A stretch of DNA of 31,907 nt, taken from assembly GCA_017618935.1 (NCBI GenBank), contig JAFZTG010000102.1, positions 1-31,907 of the forward strand, in the 5' to 3' direction. The notes under the pieces are model-generated. The model was given only the letters and a program-made list of their open reading frames with translations, was not told the DNA's origin and did no database searches. Numbering within the stretch: position 1 is the first letter of the stretch; the number at the start of each line of letters is the position of its first letter. Origin of the DNA: Bacteroidales bacterium (GTDB taxonomy: Bacteria > Bacteroidota > Bacteroidia > Bacteroidales > UBA1715). Both the position numbers and the translations under genes were made by a program. Of this stretch, positions 8,147 to 16,892 are shown piece after piece.

Positions 8147-9484
8147 TTACAACAATTTGCTCGCCAATTCTGCCAATTCGCTCCTTTCTCCCTTGACCAA
8201 ATTCATGTGAGCGAACAATTTTTGTCCTTTCATTTTTGCACTCAAATGTGACAAACCATTTGAGAAAGAATCCAAATATGGAGAGTCAATTTGTTGAATA
8301 TCGCCGGTAAAGATGATTTTCGTCCCTTCTCCCGCACGGGTAATAATTGTCTTCACCTCGTGTGGCGTCAGGTTTTGTGCCTCATCAATAATAAAGAACA
8401 CGTGCGAAAGCGAACGACCACGAATATATGCCAATGGGGAAATTTCGAGCGAGCCATCACGCAACATGCCGTCAATCATATCGATTTTGGCTCCGTTGTT
8501 ACGAAGATTTTGCTTTATGACTTGCAAGTTATCGAACAAAGGCAACATATATGGTTTGATTTTGTCCTTCTCGCCTCCCGGCAAATAACCCAAGTCCTTG
8601 TTTCCCAAAGCAACGATAGGACGAGCAAGCAAAATCTGGTCAAAATACTCGTGTTGTTCCAAAGCGGCGGCAAGCGCCAACAAGGTCTTTCCCGTACCGG
8701 CCGTTCCCGTAAGAGCCATCAACTGCACATCCTCGTTCATCAATGCGTGCATGGCAAACGCCTGCTCCGAATTTCGAGGCTCAATTCCCATCACCCTATG
8801 TTTATTCACTCGTGAAATAAGGTTGGTAACAGGATTATAGTATGCCATCACCGAATTTGTTCCGTTCGACAACATGAAATAATCGTGAGAATCAGGTTTG
8901 GGAATACCGATTTCCTCTGGAGTCACTACATTATTATTAGTATTCTTTGCATACAATTTATTAATGTATGATATATCGATGTTGTCGAATATCCGCACAC
9001 CTTCTTCAATTCTACCCAAATCACGGATTTTGTCATTTTGGAAATCCTGGGCAATCAAGCCGATGGACTTTGCCTTCATACGAAGGTTTATATCCTTTGA
9101 AACCATTATGACCGTACGGTCTGGATGTTCTGTTTTCACCGTTACCGCCGTGGCTATAATGCGATGATCGGGTATCTGTTCCTCGAAGGCTTGTTTTACA
9201 ATTTCAGGATATTTAGCAATTGTTTTCACGAATAAACGTCCCATTCCTTCACCGAGGGAAACACCTTCCGAGAAAATCTTCTCGTTAGCCAAAGCATCCA
9301 ATTCTCGTGTGAAGTTTCGGCAATTCCACCCTAACTCATCATTGTTTTTCTTGAATTTATCCAATTCCTCAAGTACTGTGATAGGAATCACAACGTCATT
9401 TTCCTGAAAAGCATAGATTGCTCTATTATTATGTAAGATGACGTTTGTGTCTAAAACAAAAATTTTCGGTTTCTTTTCTGCCAT
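8147..9484 (-). CDS. PIN-PhoH family ATPase/ribonuclease
   Basis: This 445-residue protein joins an N-terminal PIN nuclease domain to a C-terminal PhoH ATPase. PIN acidic residues are visible at Asp12 (FVLDTNVIL), Glu40 (VLEELDKFKK), Asp106 (IPDHRIIATA) and Asp131. The ATPase has Walker A at 260-267 (GTAGTGKT) and Walker B Asp367-Glu368 (FFIIDEAQNL), then GDIQQIDSP. Characterised PhoH2-type proteins are reported to unwind and cut RNA; that activity is inferred here. The cytosolic protein appears to be a single-gene unit. No small antitoxin-like gene of the kind paired with mycobacterial PhoH2 is visible upstream. The 56 bp beyond the stop are T-rich with no clear stem-loop. Confidence 0.92.
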   Translation of the reverse strand: MAEKKPKIFVLDTNVILHNNRAIYAFQENDVVIPITVLEELDKFKKNNDELGWNCRNFTRELDALANEKIFSEGVSLGEGMGRLFVKTIAKYPEIVKQAFEEQIPDHRIIATAVTVKTEHPDRTVIMVSKDINLRMKAKSIGLIAQDFQNDKIRDLGRIEEGVRIFDNIDISYINKLYAKNTNNNVVTPEEIGIPKPDSHDYFMLSNGTNSVMAYYNPVTNLISRVNKHRVMGIEPRNSEQAFAMHALMNEDVQLMALTGTAGTGKTLLALAAALEQHEYFDQILLARPIVALGNKDLGYLPGGEKDKIKPYMLPLFDNLQVIKQNLRNNGAKIDMIDGMLRDGSLEISPLAYIRGRSLSHVFFIIDEAQNLTPHEVKTIITRAGEGTKIIFTGDIQQIDSPYLDSFSNGLSHLSAKMKGQKLFAHMNLVKGERSELAELASKLL

Positions 9485-9766
9485 AATATATCATTCAAAA
9501 GATTGTCATAAAAATACACTAAATTCTTATAATTGTAGCGATTCCACGGTATTTTTTTTATTCACCAAGTAATAAACACACAATTATATAATATCATCTT
9601 CAAAAATGACGTTCATTTTCGTCCCAACATCCAAATTTCACCACTTTTTCGAACAGAAACGTTCCTGATTTCACCCCAAAATAACACTTTTTACCACCAT
9701 AAAATGCTTTTACCATATTGAAACTCGTGGGAATAACTTTTTTTATGCAAGTGATTTTCTCTGCCG
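9485..9766. other. divergent intergenic region, nothing recognised apart from the ligase promoter at its end
   Basis: This AT-rich spacer separates PIN-PhoH (minus) from the ligase fusion (plus). I see no gene, RNA fold or repeat in it. The minus strand has only a degenerate box (TATTTTTA near 9510), so the PIN-PhoH promoter is not convincingly located. Confidence 0.5.
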
Positions 9767-9774
9767 TACATTTG
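9767..9774 (+). promoter_or_regulatory. -7 promoter box of the ligase/acyltransferase fusion
   Basis: TACATTTG is an exact TAnnTTTG box 22 bp before the ATG. No clear -33 TTG is visible upstream. Confidence 0.6.
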
Positions 9775-9796
9775 CGATAGAAAAAAACAAAAAAAT

Positions 9797-12304
9797 ATGA
9801 TCTTCGCAAAACAAAGTGAACAAAAGGCAATTGTGTACAAGGAAAACGAATACACATATAATGACCTTTTAAGAATTTCAAGTGATTATGCTTCTGCCCT
9901 CACCGCACAGGCAAAACCTTCAAAAGTTTTAATTTATGCCGACAACTCCGACGAATGGGTTTTGGCATTTTACGGCTGCATCCGCACAGGCGCGACAATC
10001 GTTCCCGTTGACGCTCAATCAACCACCAAGGAACTTGCATACATATTACGTGACTGCACTCCAGAATGCATTATTACCGACGAGGCAAAAAAAGACACGG
10101 TGAACAAGGCAATGGAAATTGCAAACATTACAAGCACCGTTCTTACTGCAAATGACATAAAACGCAATCCCGATACACCCGTAACCGACATTGTTGTTGA
10201 GGAAATGGAACGAACAATGTTGCTGATTTACACGTCGGGAACAACCGGTTCGCCCAAGGGTGTAATGATTTCGGTAAAAAACATTGAATTTAACGTGAAC
10301 AGCGTTTCGGTTGACGTGCCAATCTTCACCGCCGAACGAAATGTGATGGTACTGTTACCACTCCACCACGCTTTCCCATTGATGGGAACGATGATAGGTC
10401 CTCTTTCGGTTGGTGCTACAATATATATAGCAGAAAGTTTGTCTGCCGAAAGTATTTTGGGAACCTTGAAACGGGGAAAAATTGCAATTTTCGTCGGTGT
10501 TCCTCGTCTGTACGAAATTTTGTCAGGCAAAATTATGGAAACAATCAACAGCTCGATTGTTACAAAATTATTATACAAAACTGTTCAATTGCTTAACTCA
10601 CAGAAGATCTCAAAAGTTGTCTTCAAGAAAGTTCATGACAAATTTGGTGGTCATCTCCTCTACCTTGTTTCGGGTGGTGCAAGTTTACCGAAAGAAATCG
10701 GTTCTATCTTCAAGACATTGGGATTCAGCGTATTGGAAGGATATGGCATGACGGAAACAGCTCCGATGATTTGTTTCACAAGACCGTGGAACATTCGTAT
10801 CGGCTACGTTGGCGAGGCTCTGAAAGGCGTTCAAGTAAAAATTGACGAAAACGGTGAAGTGTGCGTCAAAGGTGACAACGTTATGCAAGGCTACTACAAT
10901 CGTCCGGAAGAAACCGCACAAGTCATAAAGGACGGCTGGCTTCACACGGGCGACATGGGCGAAATAGACAACAATTACATAAAAATCACGGGAAGAATCA
11001 AGGACATAATCGTTACTGCCAACGGGAAGAATATCAACCCCGAAGAAGTTGAGCAGGAAATCATGAAGGAATCTCCGTGCATCAAGGAAATTGGCGTATT
11101 TCTTCACAATGGCGTTTTGCAATGTATTATCGTTCCACAAATGGTAGAACTTCGTGACAAGTCGCTCAACAATATGAACGAGGTTTTGCGTATGGAAATC
11201 GAGAAATACAATCAATCTGTGGCTCAATACAAGCGAATAAAGAACATTCACATCTATTCTGGCGAACTTCCAAAGACTCGCCTGATGAAGATTCAACGTT
11301 TCAAATTGCAATCGCTCATCGAACAAAACAACGAAGAGACAAAAACCGAAACGGAAACACCGAGAAGCGAAGTTTATCTTAGACTGAAAAAATTCATCGA
11401 CAGCGAAACTGGCTGTAATGCAAACGAGAACGACCACTTTGAGATTGACCTTGCAATCGACTCGCTTGGAAAAATCGCTCTTCTCACCTACGTTGAGCAA
11501 GTTTTCAAGATTTCAATCACCGAAATGCAGTTAGACGAACTTAACACGTTGAACAAACTGACAGCCTACGTAGAACAAAATCAGACGGAAGGCACCATTA
11601 ACACGAACATTTCGTGGAAAGAAATTCTTTCTACCAAGAAATATAGCACAAAAGTGCCGAAGGCAGGCATCATACAAGCAATTTGCAGCCACTTTGTCCG
11701 TTTCTTGATGCACGCGGTATATATGTTTAACTACAGAAAACACGGCAATTTCGAGATGCCAAAGCAACCATGCATCATCGTTGCTAATCACCGTAGCGCC
11801 CTCGACGGATATTTCATCACGTCAAAATTACGTCCGAACGTGGTAAAAAAGACGTTCTTTTTTGCAAAAGAAAAACATTTACATTCTCGTTTTGCTCACT
11901 TTATGGCACGCAAGAACAATGTAATCCTTATGGACATCAATAAAAACGTACGTGATTCGTTGCAACAAATGGCTGCCGTACTACAAGCCGGCAAGAATGT
12001 GATTATTTTCCCAGAAGGCACACGTTCAAACGACAACAAACTCAAAACGTTCAAGGACAGTTTTGCAATTTTGAGCAAAGAATTGAACGTTCCTGTTGTT
12101 CCTGTCGCAATTTCCGGTTCGGAACGTGCCGTGTTCAACAAAATCTACATTCCTCGCCCATTTGCGAAGATTTCGATTGACTTTCTAACGCCGGTCATTC
12201 CTAAAAAGACATCGACCATCGAAGGCATTCGCAACAACGTGGTTATGCAAATCTCTAATAGATTGCACGACTATCAAATGCAAAAGAAGTTGAAATTAGC
12301 ATAG
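9797..12304 (+). CDS. acyl-activating enzyme / acyl carrier / PlsC-type acyltransferase fusion
   Basis: The 835 residues hold three enzymatic units in order. An AMP-binding ligase domain covers about 1-515, with YTSGTTGSPKG at 145-155, the GYGMTE motif and the hinge TGRIKDI; it activates a carboxylic acid as acyl-AMP. A carrier-like domain covers about 525-605 with Asp555-Ser556-Leu, where Ser556 would carry phosphopantetheine. A PlsC-type glycerolipid acyltransferase covers about 640-830, with N664-H665-R-S-A-L-D670 and FPEGTR (738-743). The layout suggests one polypeptide that activates a fatty acid, loads it on its own carrier and transfers it to a lysophospholipid or similar acceptor, comparable in logic to Aas of enterobacteria. 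Substrate is inferred. Hydrophobic residues around 630-655 suggest membrane association. It has its own promoter and a strong terminator. Confidence 0.9.
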   Translation: MIFAKQSEQKAIVYKENEYTYNDLLRISSDYASALTAQAKPSKVLIYADNSDEWVLAFYGCIRTGATIVPVDAQSTTKELAYILRDCTPECIITDEAKKDTVNKAMEIANITSTVLTANDIKRNPDTPVTDIVVEEMERTMLLIYTSGTTGSPKGVMISVKNIEFNVNSVSVDVPIFTAERNVMVLLPLHHAFPLMGTMIGPLSVGATIYIAESLSAESILGTLKRGKIAIFVGVPRLYEILSGKIMETINSSIVTKLLYKTVQLLNSQKISKVVFKKVHDKFGGHLLYLVSGGASLPKEIGSIFKTLGFSVLEGYGMTETAPMICFTRPWNIRIGYVGEALKGVQVKIDENGEVCVKGDNVMQGYYNRPEETAQVIKDGWLHTGDMGEIDNNYIKITGRIKDIIVTANGKNINPEEVEQEIMKESPCIKEIGVFLHNGVLQCIIVPQMVELRDKSLNNMNEVLRMEIEKYNQSVAQYKRIKNIHIYSGELPKTRLMKIQRFKLQSLIEQNNEETKTETETPRSEVYLRLKKFIDSETGCNANENDHFEIDLAIDSLGKIALLTYVEQVFKISITEMQLDELNTLNKLTAYVEQNQTEGTINTNISWKEILSTKKYSTKVPKAGIIQAICSHFVRFLMHAVYMFNYRKHGNFEMPKQPCIIVANHRSALDGYFITSKLRPNVVKKTFFFAKEKHLHSRFAHFMARKNNVILMDINKNVRDSLQQMAAVLQAGKNVIIFPEGTRSNDNKLKTFKDSFAILSKELNVPVVPVAISGSERAVFNKIYIPRPFAKISIDFLTPVIPKKTSTIEGIRNNVVMQISNRLHDYQMQKKLKLA

Positions 12305-12319
12305 TTTCTATGAATAATC

Positions 12320-12369
12320 TTCACAAAGAGTTGTCATAATGCGATGACTCTTTGTGAAAATTTTTTTTG
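12320..12369 (+). terminator. intrinsic terminator of the ligase fusion gene
   Basis: A 12-bp perfect stem (TTCACAAAGAGT, 12320-12331, with 12347-12358) is followed by AA and a run of eight or more T. It starts 15 bp after the stop codon. The T-run merges into the next inverted repeat. Confidence 0.9.
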
Positions 12370-12491
12370 CTTAAAATCATAGTTTTTATTTTAAGCAAAA
12401 AAGTCAAGGCGGACCTACTCAGTCGAAAGATCGTGCTGACAAAACTCTGTTGTAAAAAAATGCAAATTGAAAATTCGATTTTCAATTTGCA
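12363..12491. repeat. composite hairpin repeat, copy 1 (left flank of the ATPase island)
   Basis: The element opens with a perfect 15-bp inverted repeat (12363-12377 / 12388-12402, 10-nt loop). A GTCAAGGCGGA block and CTCAGTCGAAAGATCGTGC follow, then CTGACAAAACTCTGTTGTAA. It closes with a perfect 14-bp stem (12461-12474 / 12478-12491, 3-nt loop) ending in GATTTTCAATTTGCA. The same blocks in the same order recur at 16893-17037 on the other side of the three ATPase genes. No reading frame is apparent. Confidence 0.75.
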
Positions 12492-12507
12492 AAAATCCTT
12501 GTAATTA

Positions 12508-12540
12508 TTTGGTATTCTATTAGTTAGTTTTATATATTTG
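12508..12540 (+). promoter_or_regulatory. promoter of the first DUF4143 ATPase
   Basis: TTTG (12508-12511), a 21-bp spacer and TATATTTG (12533-12540), 17 bp before the ATG at 12558. This leaves a very short leader. Confidence 0.7.
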
Positions 12541-12557
12541 CATACAAATTGACAAAA

Positions 12558-13727
12558 ATGGAATATGTAAATCGTCATATTGAGGCATATATAGAGGAAA
12601 ACTTATCGATTTTCCCTGCCGTTATCATTCTGGGTTCAAGACAATGCGGAAAGAGTACGTTAATAAAAAAAATGGCTGAACTACGGGATGACATGCTGTA
12701 TCTTGATTTGCAGAATCGTAATGATTTAGCAAAATTGAACGAACCAAGCTTGTTCTTCCAGCATAATGCGGAAAAGACAATCTGTTTAGATGAAATCCAA
12801 CGTTCGCCAGATATTTTCCCCGTATTACGAAGCGAAATTGATAGAAATCGCCGATCAGGACGATTTATTTTGCTAGGCTCCGCATCGCGTAATCTTATAC
12901 AACATTCGTCGGAATCGTTGGCTGGAAGGGTTGGCTTGGTTGACCTTACTCCGTTTCTTGCAAATGAAATTGACGGGAAGCCGAACTACGACTATACTCA
13001 ATACTGGTTTCGTGGCGGGTATCCCGATAGTTATAGTGCAGATTCCGACAGGGCAAGCTCGCTTTGGCGCGAAAATTTTATCAGAACATATATCGAACGT
13101 GATATCCCACAATTGGGATTTCAGATTGCCAGCCCGCAACTCATGAGGTTGTTGACAATGACAGCTCACGAGCATGGGCAACTGCTCAATGCGTCAAAAT
13201 TTGCATCTTCAATGGATTTAACCGCTCCCACCATCCGTCATTACCTTGACGTTATGGAGCAAACGTATATTATACGCTCATTGCAACCATATTATGTAAA
13301 TACAAAGAAACGATTGGTCAAATCCCCTAAAATCTACATTCGTGACAGCGGCATTTTACATCAAATTCTTCAAATTCCTTCGTTCAATGAATTATTAGGT
13401 AATTCTATTGTAGGCAATTCGTGGGAAGGTCTTGTCGTTGAAAATGTTTGTTCTTTGGCTCGACATGCACAATGTTTCTTCTATAGAAGTGCCACGGGCG
13501 ACGAAATGGATATAGTTCTGCAATATCCCAATAATCTCATTGCCATAGAATGTAAGTCATCGTCGGCTCCGTCGGTTACCGAGGGATTTTGGAAAGCTAT
13601 AGAGTTTTTGAAACCTTCGCACACCTATGTGGTCGCACCTGTGGAATCTTCATATCCCATGGCTCATAATGTTGATGTGTGTAACCTAAGTGAGATATTA
13701 CGGATTATTGAAGCTTTGGAAAAATAA
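12558..13727 (+). CDS. AAA_14/DUF4143 ATPase with nuclease-like C-terminal motif
   Basis: A 389-residue cytosolic protein. The AAA_14 domain has Walker A at 26-34 (GSRQCGKST) and Walker B at Asp78-Glu79 (CLDEIQRSP), followed by FILLGSASRNL and the SLAGRVG motif of the family. The second half is DUF4143, with a winged-helix-like stretch and a C-terminal DIVL...AIECKSS pattern that resembles a PD-(D/E)xK active site. The family is widespread and highly duplicated in Bacteroidetes. Its role is not established, though defence or mobile-element-linked functions have been suspected. The ATG at 12558 was chosen over the in-frame TTG at 12549 because it fits the promoter. It is the first of three ATPase genes in this island. 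Confidence 0.9.
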   Translation: MEYVNRHIEAYIEENLSIFPAVIILGSRQCGKSTLIKKMAELRDDMLYLDLQNRNDLAKLNEPSLFFQHNAEKTICLDEIQRSPDIFPVLRSEIDRNRRSGRFILLGSASRNLIQHSSESLAGRVGLVDLTPFLANEIDGKPNYDYTQYWFRGGYPDSYSADSDRASSLWRENFIRTYIERDIPQLGFQIASPQLMRLLTMTAHEHGQLLNASKFASSMDLTAPTIRHYLDVMEQTYIIRSLQPYYVNTKKRLVKSPKIYIRDSGILHQILQIPSFNELLGNSIVGNSWEGLVVENVCSLARHAQCFFYRSATGDEMDIVLQYPNNLIAIECKSSSAPSVTEGFWKAIEFLKPSHTYVVAPVESSYPMAHNVDVCNLSEILRIIEALEK

Positions 13728-13739
13728 CCTTTCTATTTC

Positions 13740-13818
13740 GCAGATGAGCACTGCCCCGTTAGGGGCAACAGGTTGGTAGAATGAAGTTGGCAAGGAAAAA
13801 TATTTCGGGGTTTCGTAA
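13740..13818. repeat. GC-rich hairpin element between two ATPase genes
   Basis: A perfect 6-bp hairpin TGCCCC-GTTA-GGGGCA (13752-13767) stands out in AT-rich DNA and is followed by AACAGGTTGGTAGAATGAAG and, after a TTGGCAAGG stretch, TTTCGGGGTTTCG. It looks like a small interspersed repeat of a kind I associate with Bacteroidetes genomes. It is not followed by a T-run, so it is a poor terminator. No second copy lies in this window. Confidence 0.5.
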
Positions 13819-13837
13819 AAAGATAAATCAATAATTA

Positions 13838-13845
13838 TATCTTTG
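13838..13845 (+). promoter_or_regulatory. -7 promoter box of the ATPase_2/DUF234 gene
   Basis: TATCTTTG matches TAnnTTTG and lies 47 bp before the ATG. The leader contains a perfect 6-bp inverted repeat, CCGTTA-TTT-TAACGG (13859-13873), 19 bp upstream of the start. That could be a regulatory hairpin or a protein site. Confidence 0.6.
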
Positions 13846-13892
13846 TAAAAAATAACCGCCGTTATTTTAACGGGAAATAAATTTTGATACTT

Positions 13893-15233
13893 ATGAAATT
13901 TTACGACAGACAAAAGGAACTTGAAACACTTGATAATGTGAGAGATATCGCATTTGAGGGCAATTCACAATTGACTGTTGTTACAGGAAGGCGTAGGATT
14001 GGAAAGACAAAATTAATTCTCAAAAGTTGCGAAAGTACGCCGACTGTATATCTGTTTGTGTCGCGAACAAACGAGGTGGAATTGTGCAGACAGTTTGTCG
14101 AGGCGATAAGGCAGTCGTTGGACGTGTTTGTCCCCGATGGCATGTATTCTTTGCGTGATGTGTTCCGTATGTGTATGGAAATAGGCAGGAGCAAGAAATA
14201 CAATCTTGTCATTGATGAATTCCAAGACTTACACCATATAAATGCTTCATTTTTCAGTTATATGCAGGATATTTGGGATAGTATGAAGGATACGACCAGC
14301 GTTAATCTCATTATCAGTGGATCCGTATATTCGATGATGCACAAGATTTTTCAGGACAGCAAGGAACCTTTGTACGGGAGGGCGAACTGCATTATGCGGA
14401 TAAAACCGTTTTGCGTAGATGTGTTGAAGCAAATTTTACGGGATTATAACCCACATTATAGCAATGACGACTTACTTGCATTATATGCTTTTACGGGAGG
14501 TGTACCGAAATATGTGGAATTGCTGATGGACAGAAAATCTGTCTCGGTCAGTAAAATGATACGTCAGTTAACCGAAGAAAACTCACTGTTTATAGAAGAA
14601 GGGAATATAATACTTATACAGGAATTCGGAAAGAAGTACGGAATATATTTTTCTATTCTTTCTGCGATAGCTTCTGGAATCAATGAACCGTCAAGGATTT
14701 TACAGGTGACAGGATTAACTACGTTAGGTGGAACGCTTGTGAGATTGGAGGAGGATTATGCAGTGATAGAGAAAAAAAGACCAATCGGAGCAAAAGAAGG
14801 CTCACAGACGGTTCGATACGAGATAAAAGACCATTTTCTAAGATTTTGGTTCAGATATATTGTCAAAAATCAGAGTCTTGTCCAATCGGGACATTATGAA
14901 CGTTTGCGGGAGATTGTGGCAAATGATTATGAGACATATTCGGGCAAAGAACTTGAATATTATTTTAAAGACAAGATATTTTTGACAGAACCAGTGGAAA
15001 AAATTGGCTCGTGGTGGGATACTTCGCGTAAAGCAAACAAGGACAACGAACAAAATGAAGTGGATATTGTTGCTACCTATTACAATGAAAAGAAAGTCTT
15101 GATTGCAGAGGTAAAACGACAGAGAAAGAATTTTAAACCAGAAAAGTTTCTGAAAAAGGTTGAAAAATTGCAGACACGCTTGTTTTTTGATTATGCAATC
15201 GAAACAAAATGTCTTACTCTTGAAGATATGTGA
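13893..15233 (+). CDS. ATPase_2/DUF234 ('archaeal-type') ATPase with PD-(D/E)xK-like C-terminus
   Basis: A 446-residue cytosolic protein beginning MKFYDRQKELETL. Walker A is at 32-39 (GRRRIGKT) and Walker B at Asp108-Glu109 (LVIDEFQDL), followed by ISGSVYSMM and the FTGGVPKYVELL motif typical of the archaeal-ATPase family. The C-terminal DUF234-like domain ends with E389-x-D391...E406-V-K408, the spacing of a PD-(D/E)xK nuclease site. Biochemistry of the family is poorly known. The start is the ATG at 13893, not the in-frame TTG at 13884. It stands alone in transcription terms, with its own promoter, and has a 3' neighbour on the opposite strand. Confidence 0.9.
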   Translation: MKFYDRQKELETLDNVRDIAFEGNSQLTVVTGRRRIGKTKLILKSCESTPTVYLFVSRTNEVELCRQFVEAIRQSLDVFVPDGMYSLRDVFRMCMEIGRSKKYNLVIDEFQDLHHINASFFSYMQDIWDSMKDTTSVNLIISGSVYSMMHKIFQDSKEPLYGRANCIMRIKPFCVDVLKQILRDYNPHYSNDDLLALYAFTGGVPKYVELLMDRKSVSVSKMIRQLTEENSLFIEEGNIILIQEFGKKYGIYFSILSAIASGINEPSRILQVTGLTTLGGTLVRLEEDYAVIEKKRPIGAKEGSQTVRYEIKDHFLRFWFRYIVKNQSLVQSGHYERLREIVANDYETYSGKELEYYFKDKIFLTEPVEKIGSWWDTSRKANKDNEQNEVDIVATYYNEKKVLIAEVKRQRKNFKPEKFLKKVEKLQTRLFFDYAIETKCLTLEDM

Positions 15234-15286
15234 TTTTTGCGTATTGTTTTTGCACAATCCTATTTGCAGTTATTGTAAATAAGAAA

Positions 15287-16630
15287 TCATAGCTTTGATT
15301 TTAAGATGGTTGGCAAACAACCTATCAAATAGAACGGCAAATTGATAAGTGTAAAGATTTTTCCTTTATTTGTTTTAACACTATCTATTTGAAAAGGATG
15401 CGACCAAACCCTTACAGCCAGATTGCCTTTTGAGGCATCCATAAATTCATGCAACGAACGCAAATGTGCATTGTGTCCGGCTTTCACTTCCACAGGAATC
15501 ACTTCTCCATCATAAACATATTCAAAATCAACTTCGGCATCTGATTTTAAACGACTCCAAAAGTTACGATGACCGTCAACCGAATTACTCAACGTCAGCA
15601 GTTCCTGTGCAACAAGTTGTTCGGCAACCGCACCTCGCCACACATCCAACAAGTCGGTCGCCAAAAGTGCATCTTTTTGTGCTCCGGCGGCATAATTGGC
15701 AAGCCCGATATCTAACCATAATAGTTTGGGCGCCCGCGATAATTGGGGAATGAGCGGTATTTCGGTGTCAGAATTAGGATAAACGAGTTCGAGCAACATG
15801 GCACGTTCCATCACTCGAAACGCTTCACCAACCTCGCGTGCTTTGTATGAGGAACCTGCAAAATTACCTAACGAAATGATTTTCGACATTTCAGTCCATC
15901 CTCTGTCAATCAAAAAGCGTATAACTTGTGCTTGCGTCTTATTTGAAGCATATTTTTCCACATCGTCCTTATAGCCGCGCAACAACGTCTCGTATATTGT
16001 ATTTAACGATGGCAGATTGTGTTCATTCACAAAATGTTGCACCACTTCTGGCATCCCTCCCACAAGAGAGTAATTACGAAATTCGGTTATCAATTTCTCA
16101 TGCAATGCAACGGTCAATTCGGGCGACTGCTGCTCTATATACTGCCGCAACATTGCGTTTCCACTTGCCGTCAAAAATTCACGGAACGAGACAGGACGCA
16201 TAGCCATATACTCCACTCGTCCGACAGGAAACGAAACATGCACATTAATAAGCGTTTCCAATAGCGAACCAGCTGCAATCACATATATGTCGGGCCGTTC
16301 TTCATAAAAATACCGAAGCATTTGAATAGCTGCTGCGGAATTTTGGATTTCGTCCAAGAATAGCAATGTCCGTCCTTCTTTTTGCGGTTTTTCTAAAATG
16401 GCAAATATCTGCATCAATATCTGGTCAACATTCTGTGACTGCTCAAATAAAGACAGAAAGACTCTTTTCTCTAAATTGACATACAAATAGTTATCGAATT
16501 GTTTCCCAAAAGCGGAAACCACCGAGGTTTTTCCTACTTGACGCGCTCCTCGCAAAACCAAGGGTTTTCTCTGCTTTTTTTCTGCCCAATGATTCAGCTC
16601 TTGCAATATGTCTCGTTCAAAGTCTTCCAT
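15287..16630 (-). CDS. second AAA_14/DUF4143 ATPase, with phased operator sites upstream
   Basis: A 447-residue protein of the same family as the 12558-13727 gene but clearly divergent from it and longer. Walker A is at 28-36 (GARQVGKTS) and Walker B at Asp93-Glu94 (LFLDEIQNS), followed by VIAAGSLLE and the SFPVGRVE motif. The DUF4143 half ends with E366-x-D368...E381-V-K383, again a PD-(D/E)xK-like pattern. After that comes a hydrophobic tail (FTLINLPFYLIGCL, 427-440) that the first ATPase lacks. It is convergent with the ATPase_2 gene, with 53 bp between stops. Three 33-bp-spaced inverted repeats lie directly upstream of its promoter, suggesting tight regulation. Function is unknown. Confidence 0.92.
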   Translation of the reverse strand: MEDFERDILQELNHWAEKKQRKPLVLRGARQVGKTSVVSAFGKQFDNYLYVNLEKRVFLSLFEQSQNVDQILMQIFAILEKPQKEGRTLLFLDEIQNSAAAIQMLRYFYEERPDIYVIAAGSLLETLINVHVSFPVGRVEYMAMRPVSFREFLTASGNAMLRQYIEQQSPELTVALHEKLITEFRNYSLVGGMPEVVQHFVNEHNLPSLNTIYETLLRGYKDDVEKYASNKTQAQVIRFLIDRGWTEMSKIISLGNFAGSSYKAREVGEAFRVMERAMLLELVYPNSDTEIPLIPQLSRAPKLLWLDIGLANYAAGAQKDALLATDLLDVWRGAVAEQLVAQELLTLSNSVDGHRNFWSRLKSDAEVDFEYVYDGEVIPVEVKAGHNAHLRSLHEFMDASKGNLAVRVWSHPFQIDSVKTNKGKIFTLINLPFYLIGCLPTILKSKL

Positions 16631-16652
16631 ATAAGTAAAAAAATATCAAACG

Positions 16653-16684
16653 CAAAATAATTGATTATTACTGACATATACAAA
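16653..16684 (-). promoter_or_regulatory. promoter of the second DUF4143 ATPase
   Basis: On the minus strand TTTG (16681-16684) is followed after 21 bp by TATTTTG (16653-16659), one base short of the TAnnTTTG consensus. The operator-like array begins 1 bp beyond the -33 box. Confidence 0.5.
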
Positions 16685-16685
16685 T

Positions 16686-16775
16686 TTTTGTTCCAAAAAC
16701 GGAGCAAAACCAACGAAATTTTGTTCCAAAAACGGAGCAAAATCGAATATATTTTGTTCTAAAAACGGACCACCC
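16686..16775. repeat. three 24-bp inverted-repeat sites at a 33-bp period, operator-like
   Basis: Three sites start at 16686, 16719 and 16752, exactly 33 bp apart, about three helical turns. The first two are identical 24-mers: TTTTGTTCC-AAAAAC-GGAGCAAAA, an inverted repeat with one mismatch between its arms. The third keeps the left arm (TTTTGTTCT) and core, but its right arm has decayed to GGACCACCC. The 9-bp spacers differ. The array abuts the -33 box of the ATPase gene, the usual place for activator or autoregulator binding. Confidence 0.8.
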
Positions 16776-16892
16776 GTATGCATAAAGAACAAGTTACTCT
16801 TTGTTCACCTTATTTCAAATTAGTTTGTTATTTTTTTCTCAAACATCATTACAGACGAGAGTGTACTAAAGAAATAGAATTTTACAATCATT

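Noticed and set aside
8147..9484. PhoH-type toxin-antitoxin operon
   Set aside because: There is no small antitoxin-like gene next to it; the 5' neighbour is a divergent lipid enzyme.
10685..11500. 271-codon open frame on the minus strand inside the ligase fusion
   Set aside because: It lies opposite conserved domains of the fusion protein and has no recognisable family.
16686..16775. CRISPR array
   Set aside because: There are only three units with 9-bp spacers, the repeat is itself an imperfect palindrome, and no cas genes are present.
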